Assembly: GCA_963921195.1 (NCBI GenBank)
Contig: OY992536.1
Span: 181,978,995 to 182,042,994 of the forward strand
DNA length: 64,000 bases
Direction: 5' to 3'
DNA from: Pegoplata infirma
Lineage: Eukaryota > Arthropoda > Insecta > Diptera > Anthomyiidae
The notes beneath the pieces were generated by a model. That model was not told the origin of the DNA. It ran no database searches and was given only the letters and a program-made list of their open reading frames with translations. This document shows positions 42,179 to 52,881 of the stretch, piece after piece; within the stretch, counting starts at the first letter, position 1; every line of letters starts with the position of its first letter. Position numbers and translations under genes: made by a program.

Positions 42179-43332
42179 CAACATGGGGTCAGTCTTAGTG
42201 AAATCAATCAAAAATAGCTAAAAATGTTCGTGACCCCCTCCGATTTTGATGAAATTTGGTTTAGTTGTAACACCAAGTGATAAACTGGCGCACACTTATT
42301 TTCAACCCTCTAAGTAAACAGTGGGCGAAAACACGGAGGGTCAAAATTTCCCCCAAAATCTCCCAGTCGCGACACATTGCACCGTAAAAACTTAATATCG
42401 TTGGTTCTATTATAGCTAGAAAGCCCATTTTTGGTTTGTTTTGAAGCTCATAATATGCTCTAGAAGACCTACCATAACCAAAAAATTTTCGAAAAATAAG
42501 AGTTACCTCCCTTATTTTAAGGTCGATATACGGAGGAGAAAATGGGGAGGATGGTATCCCTCGATTTTTTTTTTACTTGATAATCTTTTAGAGAAAGTCC
42601 TAAAGAATATATTCTAAAATTTTTATGTTGGGACAATAATGGGATCGCTCAAAATCAAAATTTTTCACAATTTTGCCCAAAATCTCCAAATCGCAACACT
42701 CTTTAACCTTAAAAATTTAATATCATAAGTGCTTTTGTAGCTACAGAGCCCATTTTTTTTGTTTTAAAGCTTATAGTACGCTCTACAAGACCAACCATAA
42801 CTAAAAAAATTTCCAAAAAAGGAACGGTGCCCCCTTATTTAAACGTCGTGGCAAAGGGTGGAGGAAATGTGATCCCATTGTTGTCCCAACTTAAAAGTTT
42901 TAGAATATATTCTTTAGGACTTTCTCTATAAGATTATCAAGTAAAAAAAAAAGTAGGATACCATCCCCCCCATTTTCTCCTCCCTCTATCACGACCTTAA
43001 AATAAGGGAGGTAACCCTTATTTTTTTCGAAAATTTTTTGGTTATGGTAGGTCTTGTAGAGCATATTATGAGCTTCAAAAAAAAAACCAAAAATGGGCTT
43101 TCTAGCTATAATAGAACCAACGATATTAAGTTTTTACGGAGTAAAGTGTCGCGACAGGGAGATTTTGGGGGAAATTTTGACCCTTCTTATTTTCGGCCCC
43201 TGTTGACTTAGAGGGCTGAAAATTTGCATTTGTTAGTTTTTTACGTAGTGTAAGAACTTAACCAAATTTCATCAATATCGGAGGGGGTCAAAAATATTCA
43301 TGATTGATTTCACTAATAATGACCCCATGTTG
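42179..43332. mobile_element. 1,154-bp palindrome inside the RTE-like LINE end
   Basis: CAACATGGGGTC...GACCCCATGTTG mark the ends. Mirrored blocks include GTGAAATCAATCA, GACCCCCTCCGAT, AAATCTCCCAGTCGCGACA, TTAATATCGTTGGTTCTATT, CTACCATAACCAAAAAATTTTC and TCCTAAAGAATATATTCTAAAA; the centre is near 42750. Within each arm a GACCAACCATAACTAAAAA block repeats the outer one, so each arm itself contains a diverged direct duplication. No coding capacity. Confidence 0.94.
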
Positions 43333-43440
43333 AAGCCCTATGATCCATTGAGGAGTAAAGAAGGACGAAGAAGAACGTCAGCAGTCACTTACAACCTAAC
43401 CTAACCTACAGTTGTTTTAACTAGTAAATGAAATAATGAC
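43333..43440 (+). mobile_element. Rejoined ends: RTE-like LINE stop region, then LINE copy 2 tail
   Basis: 43331-43371 reads VEAL.SIEE with an in-frame TGA where a cysteine is expected, the end of the RTE-like frame, followed by GTAAAGAAGGACGAAGA. After the duplication AGAACGTCAG the LOA-type tail resumes: CAGTCACTTACAACCTAACC, TAACCTACAGTTG, AATGACCTCGAGCTAGAATAA. Confidence 0.85.
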
Positions 43441-44434
43441 CTCGAGCTAGAATAAACCTACTCAAAATACTTATAGGGAACATTTGATTCGGTTTAGCCG
43501 TATCTAGAATTCTTACTTATTTTAATGCAATTTTTTTTACAAAACACAGTCATAGCCAGCAAACTGGGCAAAGAGATGGTTAAATGCATGAGCATGGTTG
43601 GATGTTTGTAAATGTTTTAACTCTCCTAGAATTTTTTTGCGTTTTTTATGCACTTATGGTGGGTTTGTTTGGTTTTTTGCAGTTAAAAAACTGCACTCTT
43701 TACTCACTTGTTGTAATAGTAATTTCAATGTTTTTGTTGTTGGTTGGTTGGTTGGGTTTTATGGAAAGAATTAACGAGAGAATCAAACAGAACACTCTTG
43801 TTTGAGATAGTGTGGTGGTTATTTTTTAGCAAATTCATATTCATATTGTTGTTTGTGTTGTTGCACTTTACACACACAAAGACACTTATGCATACTATTA
43901 AAAAAACTTACGTGTGTGTATGGGAGTGTTTTTATGTTCTTAGTGATGTTTATAATGATGATGATGATGATGTTGGTGTGATGGTATGGTTTGATTGTAT
44001 GGAGTTTGATATGAATTTTTTTTTTACTCAATGGCGGGTTTTTTACCAATTTTAAATTTTGTTTTTTAAAAAAACACCGTGCTCTGAAGCTTTTTTTATT
44101 TTAACAGCTCTAGCTGCAGTTTTTTTCGTACGTTCCTTGCAATTTTTTTTTAAACGTCAGCAGCAGCAGCAGAATTACAACAACAAAAAATGCATTAAAA
44201 AAAAAAAAACATACTCGTTGTATATTTTTTGTTGAATTTTTTTTTTTGCATTTTTTTTTTTTTGTTTTTCTTTAATTTTTGTGCTCCATTCTTTTCAGTA
44301 ATAGTTATAATGTGGTGGTTTTTAAGAACAGAACGTCGTCGTCGTCGGTCGGACTAAATGAATAATCACAAACAACAAACCACTAACCAACCAACAACAA
44401 TAACAGCAACAATAATAATAATAATTTTTGGTGA
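43441..44434. other. AT-rich DNA with microsatellites
   Basis: Microsatellites: GATGAT repeats at 43957-43971, CAG repeats at 44158-44173, GTC repeats at 44336-44350, AAT repeats near 44410-44424. Overlapping open frames at 43584-44055 encode hydrophobic, low-complexity sequence without family motifs and are not called. The low interspersed-repeat content suggests single-copy DNA near a gene. Confidence 0.45.
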
Positions 44435-44775
44435 GACGCGCTTTCATATACGTCACACAGTCAGTAGACCTAGTAAACGCGACGTAATGTTTTACGGACA
44501 ATGTATGAAATGTCGCATGTTGGTTAGTTCTTTATTTTGTTGGTTTTTTTTCTGATTTAAAAAATTAAAAGCCGAAAAATTCGTATTTTGATTTTTTTTC
44601 TTTACGATTTGAGTTTTTTTTTTTAATTTTCGGGGGGTTTTTTGTTTCACTGTGTGTGATATAATTTTACAATTGTATACGTCGGCGGTAGTCGCATAAA
44701 CACAACGCATCCGATATGCAACGGAACGCATTTTCGGATGAGCGACACGAGTCGATTCGAGTAAACAAATAATAA
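44435..44775. promoter_or_regulatory. CpG-richer patch, possible promoter or 5' UTR
   Basis: Compared with the flanking DNA this stretch is rich in CG dinucleotides (GACGCGC, AAACGCGACG, GTCGGCGGTAGTCGC, CAACGGAACGC, GAGCGACACGAGTCGATTCG) and has no repeat relationship in the window. It is preceded by microsatellites and followed by A-rich leader-like DNA, a setting seen at some fly promoters with long 5' UTRs. No TATA box/start pair or exon could be fixed, and direction is unknown. Confidence 0.3.
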
Positions 44776-46658
44776 AACCGATCGTGTTTTAAATAAAAGT
44801 AATTAGAAATAATTAAAAAAAAAAATAATTTAAATACTTAAAACAAATTATCATAAGTTATTAACAATTTAGTATAATAACAATAATTAAATAAATATAT
44901 TACACAAATACAAATAAACAACAACAAAAAAGTATTCAAAATTTTACTCACACACTTAGAAACAAAATATTTGAAACTAATACATATTCAAAAAAATATG
45001 CATTTTAATAATGCATTTACAACAATAGCTGCAACATGTTTAAACAAAAAAAAAACAACTAAAACAAGTGTTAAATATTATAAAATATAAATAAATAATT
45101 AAAAAAACGTTTATTATAATAAATTGAGTACATTTTCGGAGAGCAAAAAATAAAAAAAACAACAAAAAAATACTACAAAAATATAAAATTAAATAAAGTG
45201 CAGTGTAAATTTTATAAAAATTTAAAAAAAACAACAACAACAACAAAAAAAAGTTTATTATAAATAATAAATTTTTATCAACCCTGTTTTTTATTTGTTA
45301 TTGTCTCAATTTTTTTAAATGGTTTTACATCTCCCGGTTTTTTTTTTTGTTTAAAAAAAATGCATTTTAAACAACAATAATAATAATTTTCGTTTACATG
45401 CTTCACTTTTCTTCGGTTCTGTTCAATTATTTTTTTTTTTTGTTTTTGTATTCTGTTCAGTTTTTTTGTTCTGTTTGTTTTTTTTTTGCATTTTTTTTTT
45501 TGCTATTTGTCAAATTTAACGCGTTTTAACGTTATTGCCATGATTCTTTTTACATCGTTTTCCATTTTAGTTCGCAATCGTTGCATTACGCGCTCACTTG
45601 CTCGCCGCTAAATACGCTCTAACAACATTACGCGTTCTTGTAATAAAACTTTGTAAATGCATGCGTTCTTTTAATTTGTAATTATTTGTGTGTTTTTTTT
45701 TTTTGTGTAACGGATCAATAATAATTTTAAAAATAAATTAATTTTTTTTTTTTTTTTTTTTTTTTTGAAAAAAAAAAATGGGAATTAATAAAAAATATAA
45801 CAAAAACAAAAAAAAAATAAAAAAAAAACTAATTTCAAATAAATAATAAATAATAACATTGAAAAAAATAATTCAATATTTAAAATATAATTAATTTTTT
45901 AATTATATTAAAAACAAAGTACTAAAATATAAAGAAAAGTACTAAAAAATAAAGAAATGTTTTTTTTTTTAATGTGAATTAATCAAATATATAAAAAAAC
46001 AAATAAAAAAAATTAAAAATTATTAAAAAAAACTTTTTTTCGGATTAATAATAACATTGAAAATAAATTAATATTATAGTTAAAATATAATTATTTTTTT
46101 AAAAAATATATAAAAAGTACTAAAATAACAAGAAAAGTTTTAAAAAATAAAAAAAAAAAGAATTTTCAATCATAACACTAAAAAAAATTAATTTTTTAAA
46201 AATAAAAAAAACAGTAGTTAAAGTGTTAAAAAAAAAACAAAAAATAAAAAAAATATTTATTATTATAAAATGCGTTATTTTTTGTTTGAAAAAATATATT
46301 TTTTAAGTGTTAAAAAAAAAATAAAAAAATAAAAAAAAAATATTTATTTTTAAACAATGCGTTATTTGTGTTAAAAAATATAATTTTTAACTTCTATTTT
46401 ATTTGCCAAAAAAATAATAAAATAAAAAAATATTACATTTACTTTTTTTAAATAACTATTACATTTTTATAAAAAAAAGTGTTAAAGCTAAAGTGTTAAA
46501 TAAAATATAAAATAATTTTTTTTTTAGGAAAATGCATTATTTTTTGTGTTAAAAATATATTTTAATAATTTTATTTTAATTAGCAAAGAAAACATAATAA
46601 AATAAATTATAAAAAAATATATAAAAAATTATGGAAATATTTAAATAATAAAAAAAAC
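44776..46658. repeat. Extreme A/T low-complexity region
   Basis: Nearly only A and T, with AATAAA/ATTTTT runs, a 26-bp T run at about 45741-45766, and repeated patterns such as GTGTTAAAAAAAAAATA around 46200-46330. One less biased island lies at 45520-45680 (TTTAACGCGTTTTAACG, TTACGCGCTCACTTGCTCG). No feature can be supported inside the low-complexity part. Confidence 0.6.
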
Positions 46659-47118
46659 TAAATTAAAACCAAATAAAAATAAAACAAAAATATTTCTTGG
46701 GATTTGTTTTTATTTTTAACTCTATGACTTCAAGCGGCATAAACACATAAAAAATATTTTCTTACAAATTAAGAAAAATTTGCGGTTTTTGAATTATTTT
46801 TAATTTTATGAATTTAATTAAATAATACTGTTATACACCAAAAAAATTCAAAGGATCGCTTATAAAAATTCGGGTTGGTTCGAGGCCATAGAGTATACTG
46901 AATAATAAATAAACTTGTTTAAGTTCATATTTTTCTTTAAAATGAGAAAAATAGAGAAATTTAATTTTTTGCCAATTTTAACTACAGTCTAAAAAATTAG
47001 TCCAGTTTTCTACTATAAATTGTATAAATTTCAACGAATTAAAAAAAAAAAACTCCCGTGTTAAAATGGATTACAATTAGTCTTATCTGATCCGTTTATT
47101 TCTATTCATATATGATCA
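46659..47118. repeat. Local duplication, copy 1
   Basis: TCTATGACTTCAAGCGGCAT, AAAGGATCGCTTATAAAAATT, CGGGTTGGTTCGAGGCC and CATATATGATCAT occur here and again at 48783-49300 in the same order and direction with minor changes. The two copies bracket about 1.66 kb that includes a family A element. Confidence 0.88.
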
Positions 47119-47568
47119 TTAGCCTGTCCCGAAAAATAAAATTCGGGGTAACGATGCTCTTTGGAGAGCTGATTTTGGGAAAAATAATCCAAAAAAATTT
47201 TGAGTCCGTCTTTGCCTCCCTACAACCGGTTAAAGGTTTTGAAAAAAAAAAAATATTTTTTGTTTTAGCCGCAATTGGTGTCAAAATTTGCAGAATGTGG
47301 AGTACATTAAGGGAAAAATCTTTGCATGATAAAATTTAATCCACTTATTCAATTTTTGTTGGAAAAACCTGCAAAAAAATATTGTTTTTCGACTTTTTTT
47401 TTTTCTTTAAGAGACTTAAAATAGTTCTAAAAGAACATGGGCGATTTAAAGTCGCCTATTGAACTTGCTTGAGTCAAATCCGCGACAGTATGAAAATTTA
47501 AAGTAAAATATTACCAAAAACTTCTATTTTTTTTCTTAAAATGCACTGTTGGACCAAAATTATTCTAT
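47119..47568. other. Spacer between duplication copy 1 and family A
   Basis: Contains a 75-codon open frame (47112-47339: KIKFGVTMLFGELILGKI..) with no recognised motif; the opposite strand is open too. The rest is AT-rich. I do not call a gene. Confidence 0.3.
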
Positions 47569-48780
47569 AACAAGTAAAAAAGTTAAATTCGGCCTTGCCG
47601 AATATAGTGATACCCTCCACAATTTCAAAAAGATGATTGCAAAAAACTTTATTTAAAAGGAAATTACTCTAAAAAAAAAAATTGAAAAAAAATTTCCGCG
47701 AAAAAAAATTTTGGTTAAAAAAAAATCCACGATTTTTTTCTTTTTTTGTCAAAAAATATGTTCGTACTTGTTTGATTTTTTCTGTAAGTACAGATCGAGC
47801 ACGGGCTCTAATTATATTTGTTATAAGGGTTCAAGTTGAAAAAATGCAGCAGAAAAATTGAATTTCTAAAAATTACAGACATTTCTGGTATTTCCTATAC
47901 CGGTTTCAAACACCCCAGTTAGTGTCATCATCAGTAGGATTTTAAATGTCGGTTTGTCTTGTTAATGAAAACTGTTTTTTATATATGTATGTGAATATTT
48001 ATAGTTTCTACAGAATAAATTTTGACAGTTTCCAACACTACAATTCTATTTCTAGCAAACTCAACCTCACTTCATACTTTCTTTCAACTTTTTTGTCTCT
48101 TTTATTATTTCGCAAGGGTTACCAACATGATCTGGAATTACAGACACAAATAAAGGAATTTGCATTTTCTGTTTCGGAGACGTGCCTAATGGCGACATAT
48201 TTTGTCAGTAATTTTATTTGATTTTTTCTGTAAGTACAGATCGAGCACGGGCTCTAATTATATTTGTTATAAGGGTTCAAGTTGAAAAAATGCAGAAGAA
48301 AAATTGAATTTCTAAAAATTATAGACATTTCTGGTATTTCCTATACCGGTTTCAAATACCCCAGTTAGTGTCATCATCAGTAGTACTTGTTTTAATACCA
48401 TTTGGTGTTCAATTATGTTCACATATGTCAACCAGAAGCCGAATTAAAGCATTTTGTATTTTTAGGTTATGTTAAATATACTAAAATTTTTGAGGTGTGC
48501 TTACATTTTCGTTCATAACTTTTGAACCGCTGAACCGATATCGCTCAAATGCAATACCAAACTTCTCGGGAGAACTTCCAATAAATGTGTTAAGTTTCAG
48601 TCATCTCTATGCAATGTTTTGTCAGTGATAGCATTTGCCACAGATAGACGGACAGACGGACAACGCTAGAATGTCTTAAAATCGATCGCGCATTATGGGG
48701 TCCCAGACCGATATTTCGATGAGTTACAAACGGAATGACAAACTTATATATACCCTCTATCACTAAGTGGAGGGTATAAA
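47569..48780 (+). mobile_element. Family A copy carrying a mini-LTR element
   Basis: Head ACAAGTAAAAAAGTTAAATT, CGGCCTTGCCGAAT, GATACCCTCCACAATTT. Tail GACAGACGGACAACGCTAG, AATGTCTTAAAATCGATCG, GGGGTCCCAGACCGATATTTC and a hairpin TATACCCTCTATCAC/AGTGGAGGGTATA. It holds the insertion at 47771-48382. Body GTTCATAACTTTTGAACCGC matches the 38190 copy. Confidence 0.88.
47771..48382. mobile_element. 612-bp element with 166-bp direct repeats and 7-bp TSD
   Basis: Two nearly identical 166-bp direct repeats (47771-47936 and 48217-48382) flank 280 bp. Each contains CTGTAAGTACAG and GAGCACGGGCTC small hairpins and ends CAGTTAGTGTCATCATCAGTA. GTACTTG is duplicated at 47764-47770 and 48383-48389. The family A copy at 38190-38620 shows the uninterrupted site. 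This could be a miniature LTR (TRIM), Penelope-like or retrozyme-type retroelement. The internal 91-codon frame (47946-48221) has no motif I recognise. Confidence 0.82.
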
Positions 48781-48782
48781 AA

Positions 48783-49300
48783 AACTAAATTAAATCCAAA
48801 AAAAGAACAATATTTTTTGGTATTTGTTTTTATTTTTAACTCTATGACTTCAAGCGGCATAAACACTTCAAACAAATATTTTCTTACAAATTAAGAAAAA
48901 AATTGCGGTTTTTTAATTATTTTTAATCTTATGAATTTAATTAAATAATACTGTGATACACCAAAAAAAATTCAAAGGATCGCTTATAAAAATTCGGGTT
49001 GTTTCGAGTCCATAGAGTGTAATAAAAAATAAAGAGATCTAAAAAATGGGGAAATTAACTAAATTTTGAGAAAAAATTATAATGATTTAGCACCAAAGAT
49101 TTTTTCATTTGTTTTAGTTCATATTTTTCTTAAAAATAAGGAAAATAACAAAATTGTTTGCCAATTTTAACTACAGTCTAAAAAATTAGTACAGTTTCCT
49201 ATAAATTGGATACATTTCAACGAATTGAAAAAATATACTACCGTGTAAAAATGGATTAGATTTAATCTGATCTATTTATATCTTTTCATATATGATCATG
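48783..49300. repeat. Local duplication, copy 2
   Basis: Matches 46659-47118, with an extra segment of about 90 bp at 49019-49108 (AGAGATCTAAAAAATGGGG). It begins immediately after the end of the family A element, so that element or its insertion may mark the duplication joint. Confidence 0.86.
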
Positions 49301-49420
49301 TCCAAAATCAAGATCTAATTATAACTCGGATTTGGTCAACATTGTCACAAATTTTACATTTGATCTGATTCAATAAAATACAATCAGATCCAATTATATA
49401 ATACACCGCTCAACACTCAT

Positions 49421-50270
49421 TTTCCGGTTTGAATTATGGTGATCAATTTTAGTAGACTTTGATCTCCTGATTCCAAATCTGTTCTCCAAATTTTTCCATC
49501 ACGTCCAGATTTTTAGTTATTCATGGTTGAAAATGCAAAAAATTACGATTTTTACATTATTTGAAAGCCTGCACAGCAGCCATTCAGTGGAATACAAATC
49601 TGGTATAAAGCGCAAAAGTATAATTTGTCTTTGGTCTCCAACATAGAAAACATTTTTTTTTTCTAATTATTGCGTTTGGTTGGGTTACAATTGCGTTTTA
49701 AAATGACTCTGTTAAAATTATCATTTTTGTAAAAAAGGTATGGTAGATACCTTAGTTTTTTTTTTGATATTTTTCAAAGAAAAACTAAAAAAAATAAATA
49801 TTTTACAATTTTAAGTTTTCTGTGTTATTTTTCTTATAAACCGGAAGATTTCTTTAATGGGTTTAAAAGTCTATAAGAAAGAATAAACTTTTGCCTAAAT
49901 TTTGAGCTCATCACAGTAAAGATTGATCATCTGGTTTTTGTTTTAGAGCCTTTTAAAAATTGTGCTTTTTCTAATTTTTTTCACAGTGTTTTTTTAAAAT
50001 AATATATATATATAATAGTGCAACAACTTCAAATTTTTTTGATCATATATTTGAGATCATAGTTCAATTCTACTCTAACGCTTTATACCAGATTTTTATT
50101 CCTCCCAGTGGCTGCTGTGCAGGCTTTCAAAAAAGGCAAAAATCGCGTTTTTTCGAATTTTCAACCGCGAATAATTAAAATTCTAGACGTGATGAAAAAA
50201 TTTGGAGCACAGATTTGGAATCAGTGAGTCAAAATCTTTAAAAATTTTATATCAAACTTCAAACCGGAGT
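49421..50270. mobile_element. Diverged about 850-bp palindrome
   Basis: CCGGTTTGAA, TGATTCCAAATCTGTTCTCC, TTTTTCCATCACGTC, GAAAGCCTGCACAGCAGCCA and GGTATAAAGCG on the left mirror CGCTTTATACC, TGGCTGCTGTGCAGGCTTTC, GACGTGATGAAAAAATTTGG, AGCACAGATTTGGAATCA and TTCAAACCGG on the right. Identity is moderate and arms are unequal near the centre (about 49840). Confidence 0.85.
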
Positions 50271-50394
50271 CAACATATTTTTGAACATGTTTTTTGCAGA
50301 TTATTTTGAAATTTTTCAGAAATAGTTTGCTGACAATTTTTTTTCAAGAAAATTTTCTAAGTTTGCTTTTCAAAGTATTAATTTTTCTTTTTTT

Positions 50395-51362
50395 GGGTGT
50401 GTGTGAAACGGTAGCAAAGTACTGTGGTAAATAAATTTTTGTCTATGGTGAACAAATTTCATATTTCTGCTGTGTGAAATGATATCTTTTTTGACAAAGT
50501 AAATTTTTGACAATTGTAAATAAAACTAAAATGAAAATTTATTTTGAAAAATATAAATTTTTTTACAAAACATTTTTTTTTGCTAATTGCAATATACAAC
50601 AACCGCAACATTATGGTTTGCGTTATACAAATGGAAAATTCATGGACTTTTACACAGTTTTGTATAAGAAAAATTTCTCAAGATCGAACTCTTCTTTTGC
50701 AGGGAGGAGGCCTCGGAATGTGGTACTTTATTTAGGAAGAATAACATCGACTCTTTATTATAAAAATGCGTCCGAATCTGAGACTTTTGTTATGGGATAA
50801 TTTTGTTTGTTTCCAACAATTTTATCCATAAAAATGACTCAGGCTCTGAGACATTTTTCTTGTTAAAGAATTCTCAACCCAATATTTTAGTTAAAAAAAA
50901 ACAAATACTTTTTATAAAAAACTCATTTATTTTGAACGCGTATAAATAAATATAAAAATAAAGATAAATCTTTAAAAAGGAACAAAATTTAATCCGGTAG
51001 AATTTAGCTCCTTGTCTGCATGCCCAATATCACAAAACTTTCCAATTATTCGTCTTATCTTCTGTCCAAACATCAAACCAATGCATTAAGAACTTTTCTA
51101 TTTTTCTTAAATTTTCTTTATTTATTTAATTTTTTAAAATAACAGCATTTTGAAAAACAACTTTTTTATTGTTTTAGTTATTTAATTTATTTATGTATGT
51201 TTGTTTTGAAATATTTATTTTTTTTTGTCAAATTGAATTTCAAAAATTTCTATTGTTTTGTCAAAATTTCTACTAGCCCAATGGGCTAGTGAAATTTTAT
51301 TCACCTCAACAGTGTCAAAAATTTACTAACATGCATACTTTGCTACCGTTTCACACACACCC
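50395..51362. mobile_element. TIR element with GGGTGTGTGTGAAACGG ends
   Basis: GGGTGTGTGTGAAACGGTAG at the left is exactly inverted at the right (CTACCGTTTCACACACACCC); the perfect arm is about 27 bp, and weaker similarity (TAAATTTTTG, GTGAA.AAATTTCA) continues about 150 bp inward. 968 bp. It contains one or two decayed units of the 36-bp satellite (50758-50870). The open frame at 50507-50800 is not transposase-like. Superfamily not assigned; possible TTT flanks. Confidence 0.82.
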
Positions 51363-51639
51363 TTTATAAAATTTTGCTCTGCTGATTTCACCTAGATAAT
51401 CATGACAGATATTTAGCAAGCCGCGTCTGCTGAAATAAGCAGATTTCTCATATGGCTCAAAATGGGTGTATTTTCAGCTGATTTTTCTGCTGATTAGACA
51501 GAGAATTAATTTTGAGTTGATAGAAAATATTTAAGAACTCACGAAAATGTTTGATATTTTCTAAAGGTTCTAAAGCATTTTTCTAACAGCAAAAGCCCAG
51601 ATCAACAATTTTTCAATGGAAAATATATCATGAAAACCA

Positions 51640-52018
51640 AAAAAGTTTCTTGCTTTTTTGACTCATTTTCTTAAAGAGAAATTTTATAATTCTGAGACAT
51701 TTTCCCAATAAAAAAATTCTGAGGTTCTGTGGTAATTTTAATACAGAAACGCTTTTACAATTAAAGAAATTTTTGCTTTAGAAAAATTTTCAGATTCTGA
51801 TACACTTTCATATAGAACATTTTTAGATTATTAGGCAATTTTCCCAGTAAAAATTTGCTATATTAAGAAAAATTCTTCGTATAGAAAAATTCTCAGATTA
51901 AGACTAAATGTCCAGTTAACTGCAAACTGTCGATTTAACGGAACATTTTGTCAAAATTTGTGTGAAAAAGTAAAATTTAACGGAGAGTTTTTTTATAACG
52001 AAGCATTGAGTAATCAAG
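51640..52018. repeat. Fossil 36-bp satellite units, block 1
   Basis: ATTCTGAGACATTTTCCCAAT, AATTCTGAGGTTCTGTGG, GATTCTGATACACTTTC and TATAGAAAAATTCTCAG recur about every 35-45 bp. The core CTCAGA/TCTGAGAC and CTATAGAAAAA elements match the young array at 1-780, but no two units are alike. Confidence 0.7.
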
Positions 52019-52551
52019 CACAGAAAAAAGTAAAAAAAATATTTGAGTAAATTTTTAATACTATTGAGTAAAAATTACTCAATTTTGCACAAGTAAACGA
52101 TTTAATAGTATTGAGTAAATTTTTAATAAAAATTTATGAAATGTTTAAAAAATATTCAAGAAAATTTTTAATTGTGTCATTTAATTACTCAAAATTTATC
52201 TATTTATTTTTTTTTTAAGTATAAAAAAGTTTTAAATTTTTTTACAAAAAAAAAATAAAAAAACTTGTATATTCAAATTTAGGAATATTTTATAAAGACG
52301 ATTACAAACTTTCATATACATACACAAAAAACTATAAACTAAACGAGAATTCAAAAAACTATAACAGCTTAAAAAAAATTAAAAAAAATTATTAAATTTT
52401 TATTAAATTATTATTAAATTATTTACTTAAATTGTTTTTAAAATTTTTAAGTAAATTTTTAATTGTGTCAATTAAAAAATTACTCAATTTTTATTTTTAA
52501 ATTTAAACAAGTGATTACTCAAATTTGTTTCCTCCATATTTTTTTCTGTGA
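52019..52551. mobile_element. CACAGAAAAAA...TTTTTTCTGTG MITE
   Basis: CACAGAAAAAAGTAAAAAAAAT and its near complement ATATTTTTTTCTGTG delimit an interior rich in GAGTAAATTTTTAAT/ATTAAAAATTTACTC. Flanks are AG on both sides. Related in its ends to the 226-bp element at 36071-36296. Inserted in the fossil satellite. Confidence 0.75.
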
Positions 52552-52881
52552 GCCTTAGTTAAATACTTTTTCCCAATAGAAAACTTCTTACTTCTACTCC
52601 AAAATTTTCAGGTTTAGAAAAACTATTCTATAAAAAGTACCTGAGATTAGATTAAAATTAAAACTTTAATGCTTTTTAAATTTTTTTGAGGCAATTTCCT
52701 ATATTCTGAGACAATTTTTTTATAGAACGACACTTTTTCTTAGAAAAAGTCTAAGATTCTCAAAAATTGTCTAAGACATATTTCCTATTGAAAATCTGTG
52801 AACTTAAGACATTTTTCCTACATCACAGTCTTAGACTCTGAGACATTTTTCCTATAGAAAAGGTCTAGCTTTTAAGCACAC
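52552..52881. repeat. Fossil 36-bp satellite units, block 2
   Basis: AACTTCTTACTTC, TTCTATAAAAAGTACCTGAG, TTCTGAGACAATTTTTTTATAG, GTCTTAGACTCTGAGAC and TTTTTCCTATAGAAAAGGTC are decayed units. They end where the CACTCATAAT element begins. Confidence 0.72.

Noticed and set aside
43584..44055. Overlapping open frames encoding hydrophobic, membrane-like sequence
   Set aside because: Composition follows T-rich and GATGAT simple sequence; the frames overlap each other and the opposite strand, with no motif or family resemblance.
47112..47339. 75-codon open frame between the local duplication and family A
   Set aside because: An overlapping frame is open on the other strand as well, the first codons lie in the duplicated noncoding segment, and no motif is seen.
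47771..48382. Firm call of a hammerhead ribozyme
   Set aside because: Core pieces CTGATGA, GAAA and GTC are present on the minus strand in the right order, but stem I pairing is weak and stem III would need a large internal loop. Kept only as a hypothesis in the findings.
50507..50800. 97-codon open frame as a transposase fragment
   Set aside because: It lies in a TIR element but includes decayed 36-bp satellite sequence and has no DDE-type or zinc-finger motif.
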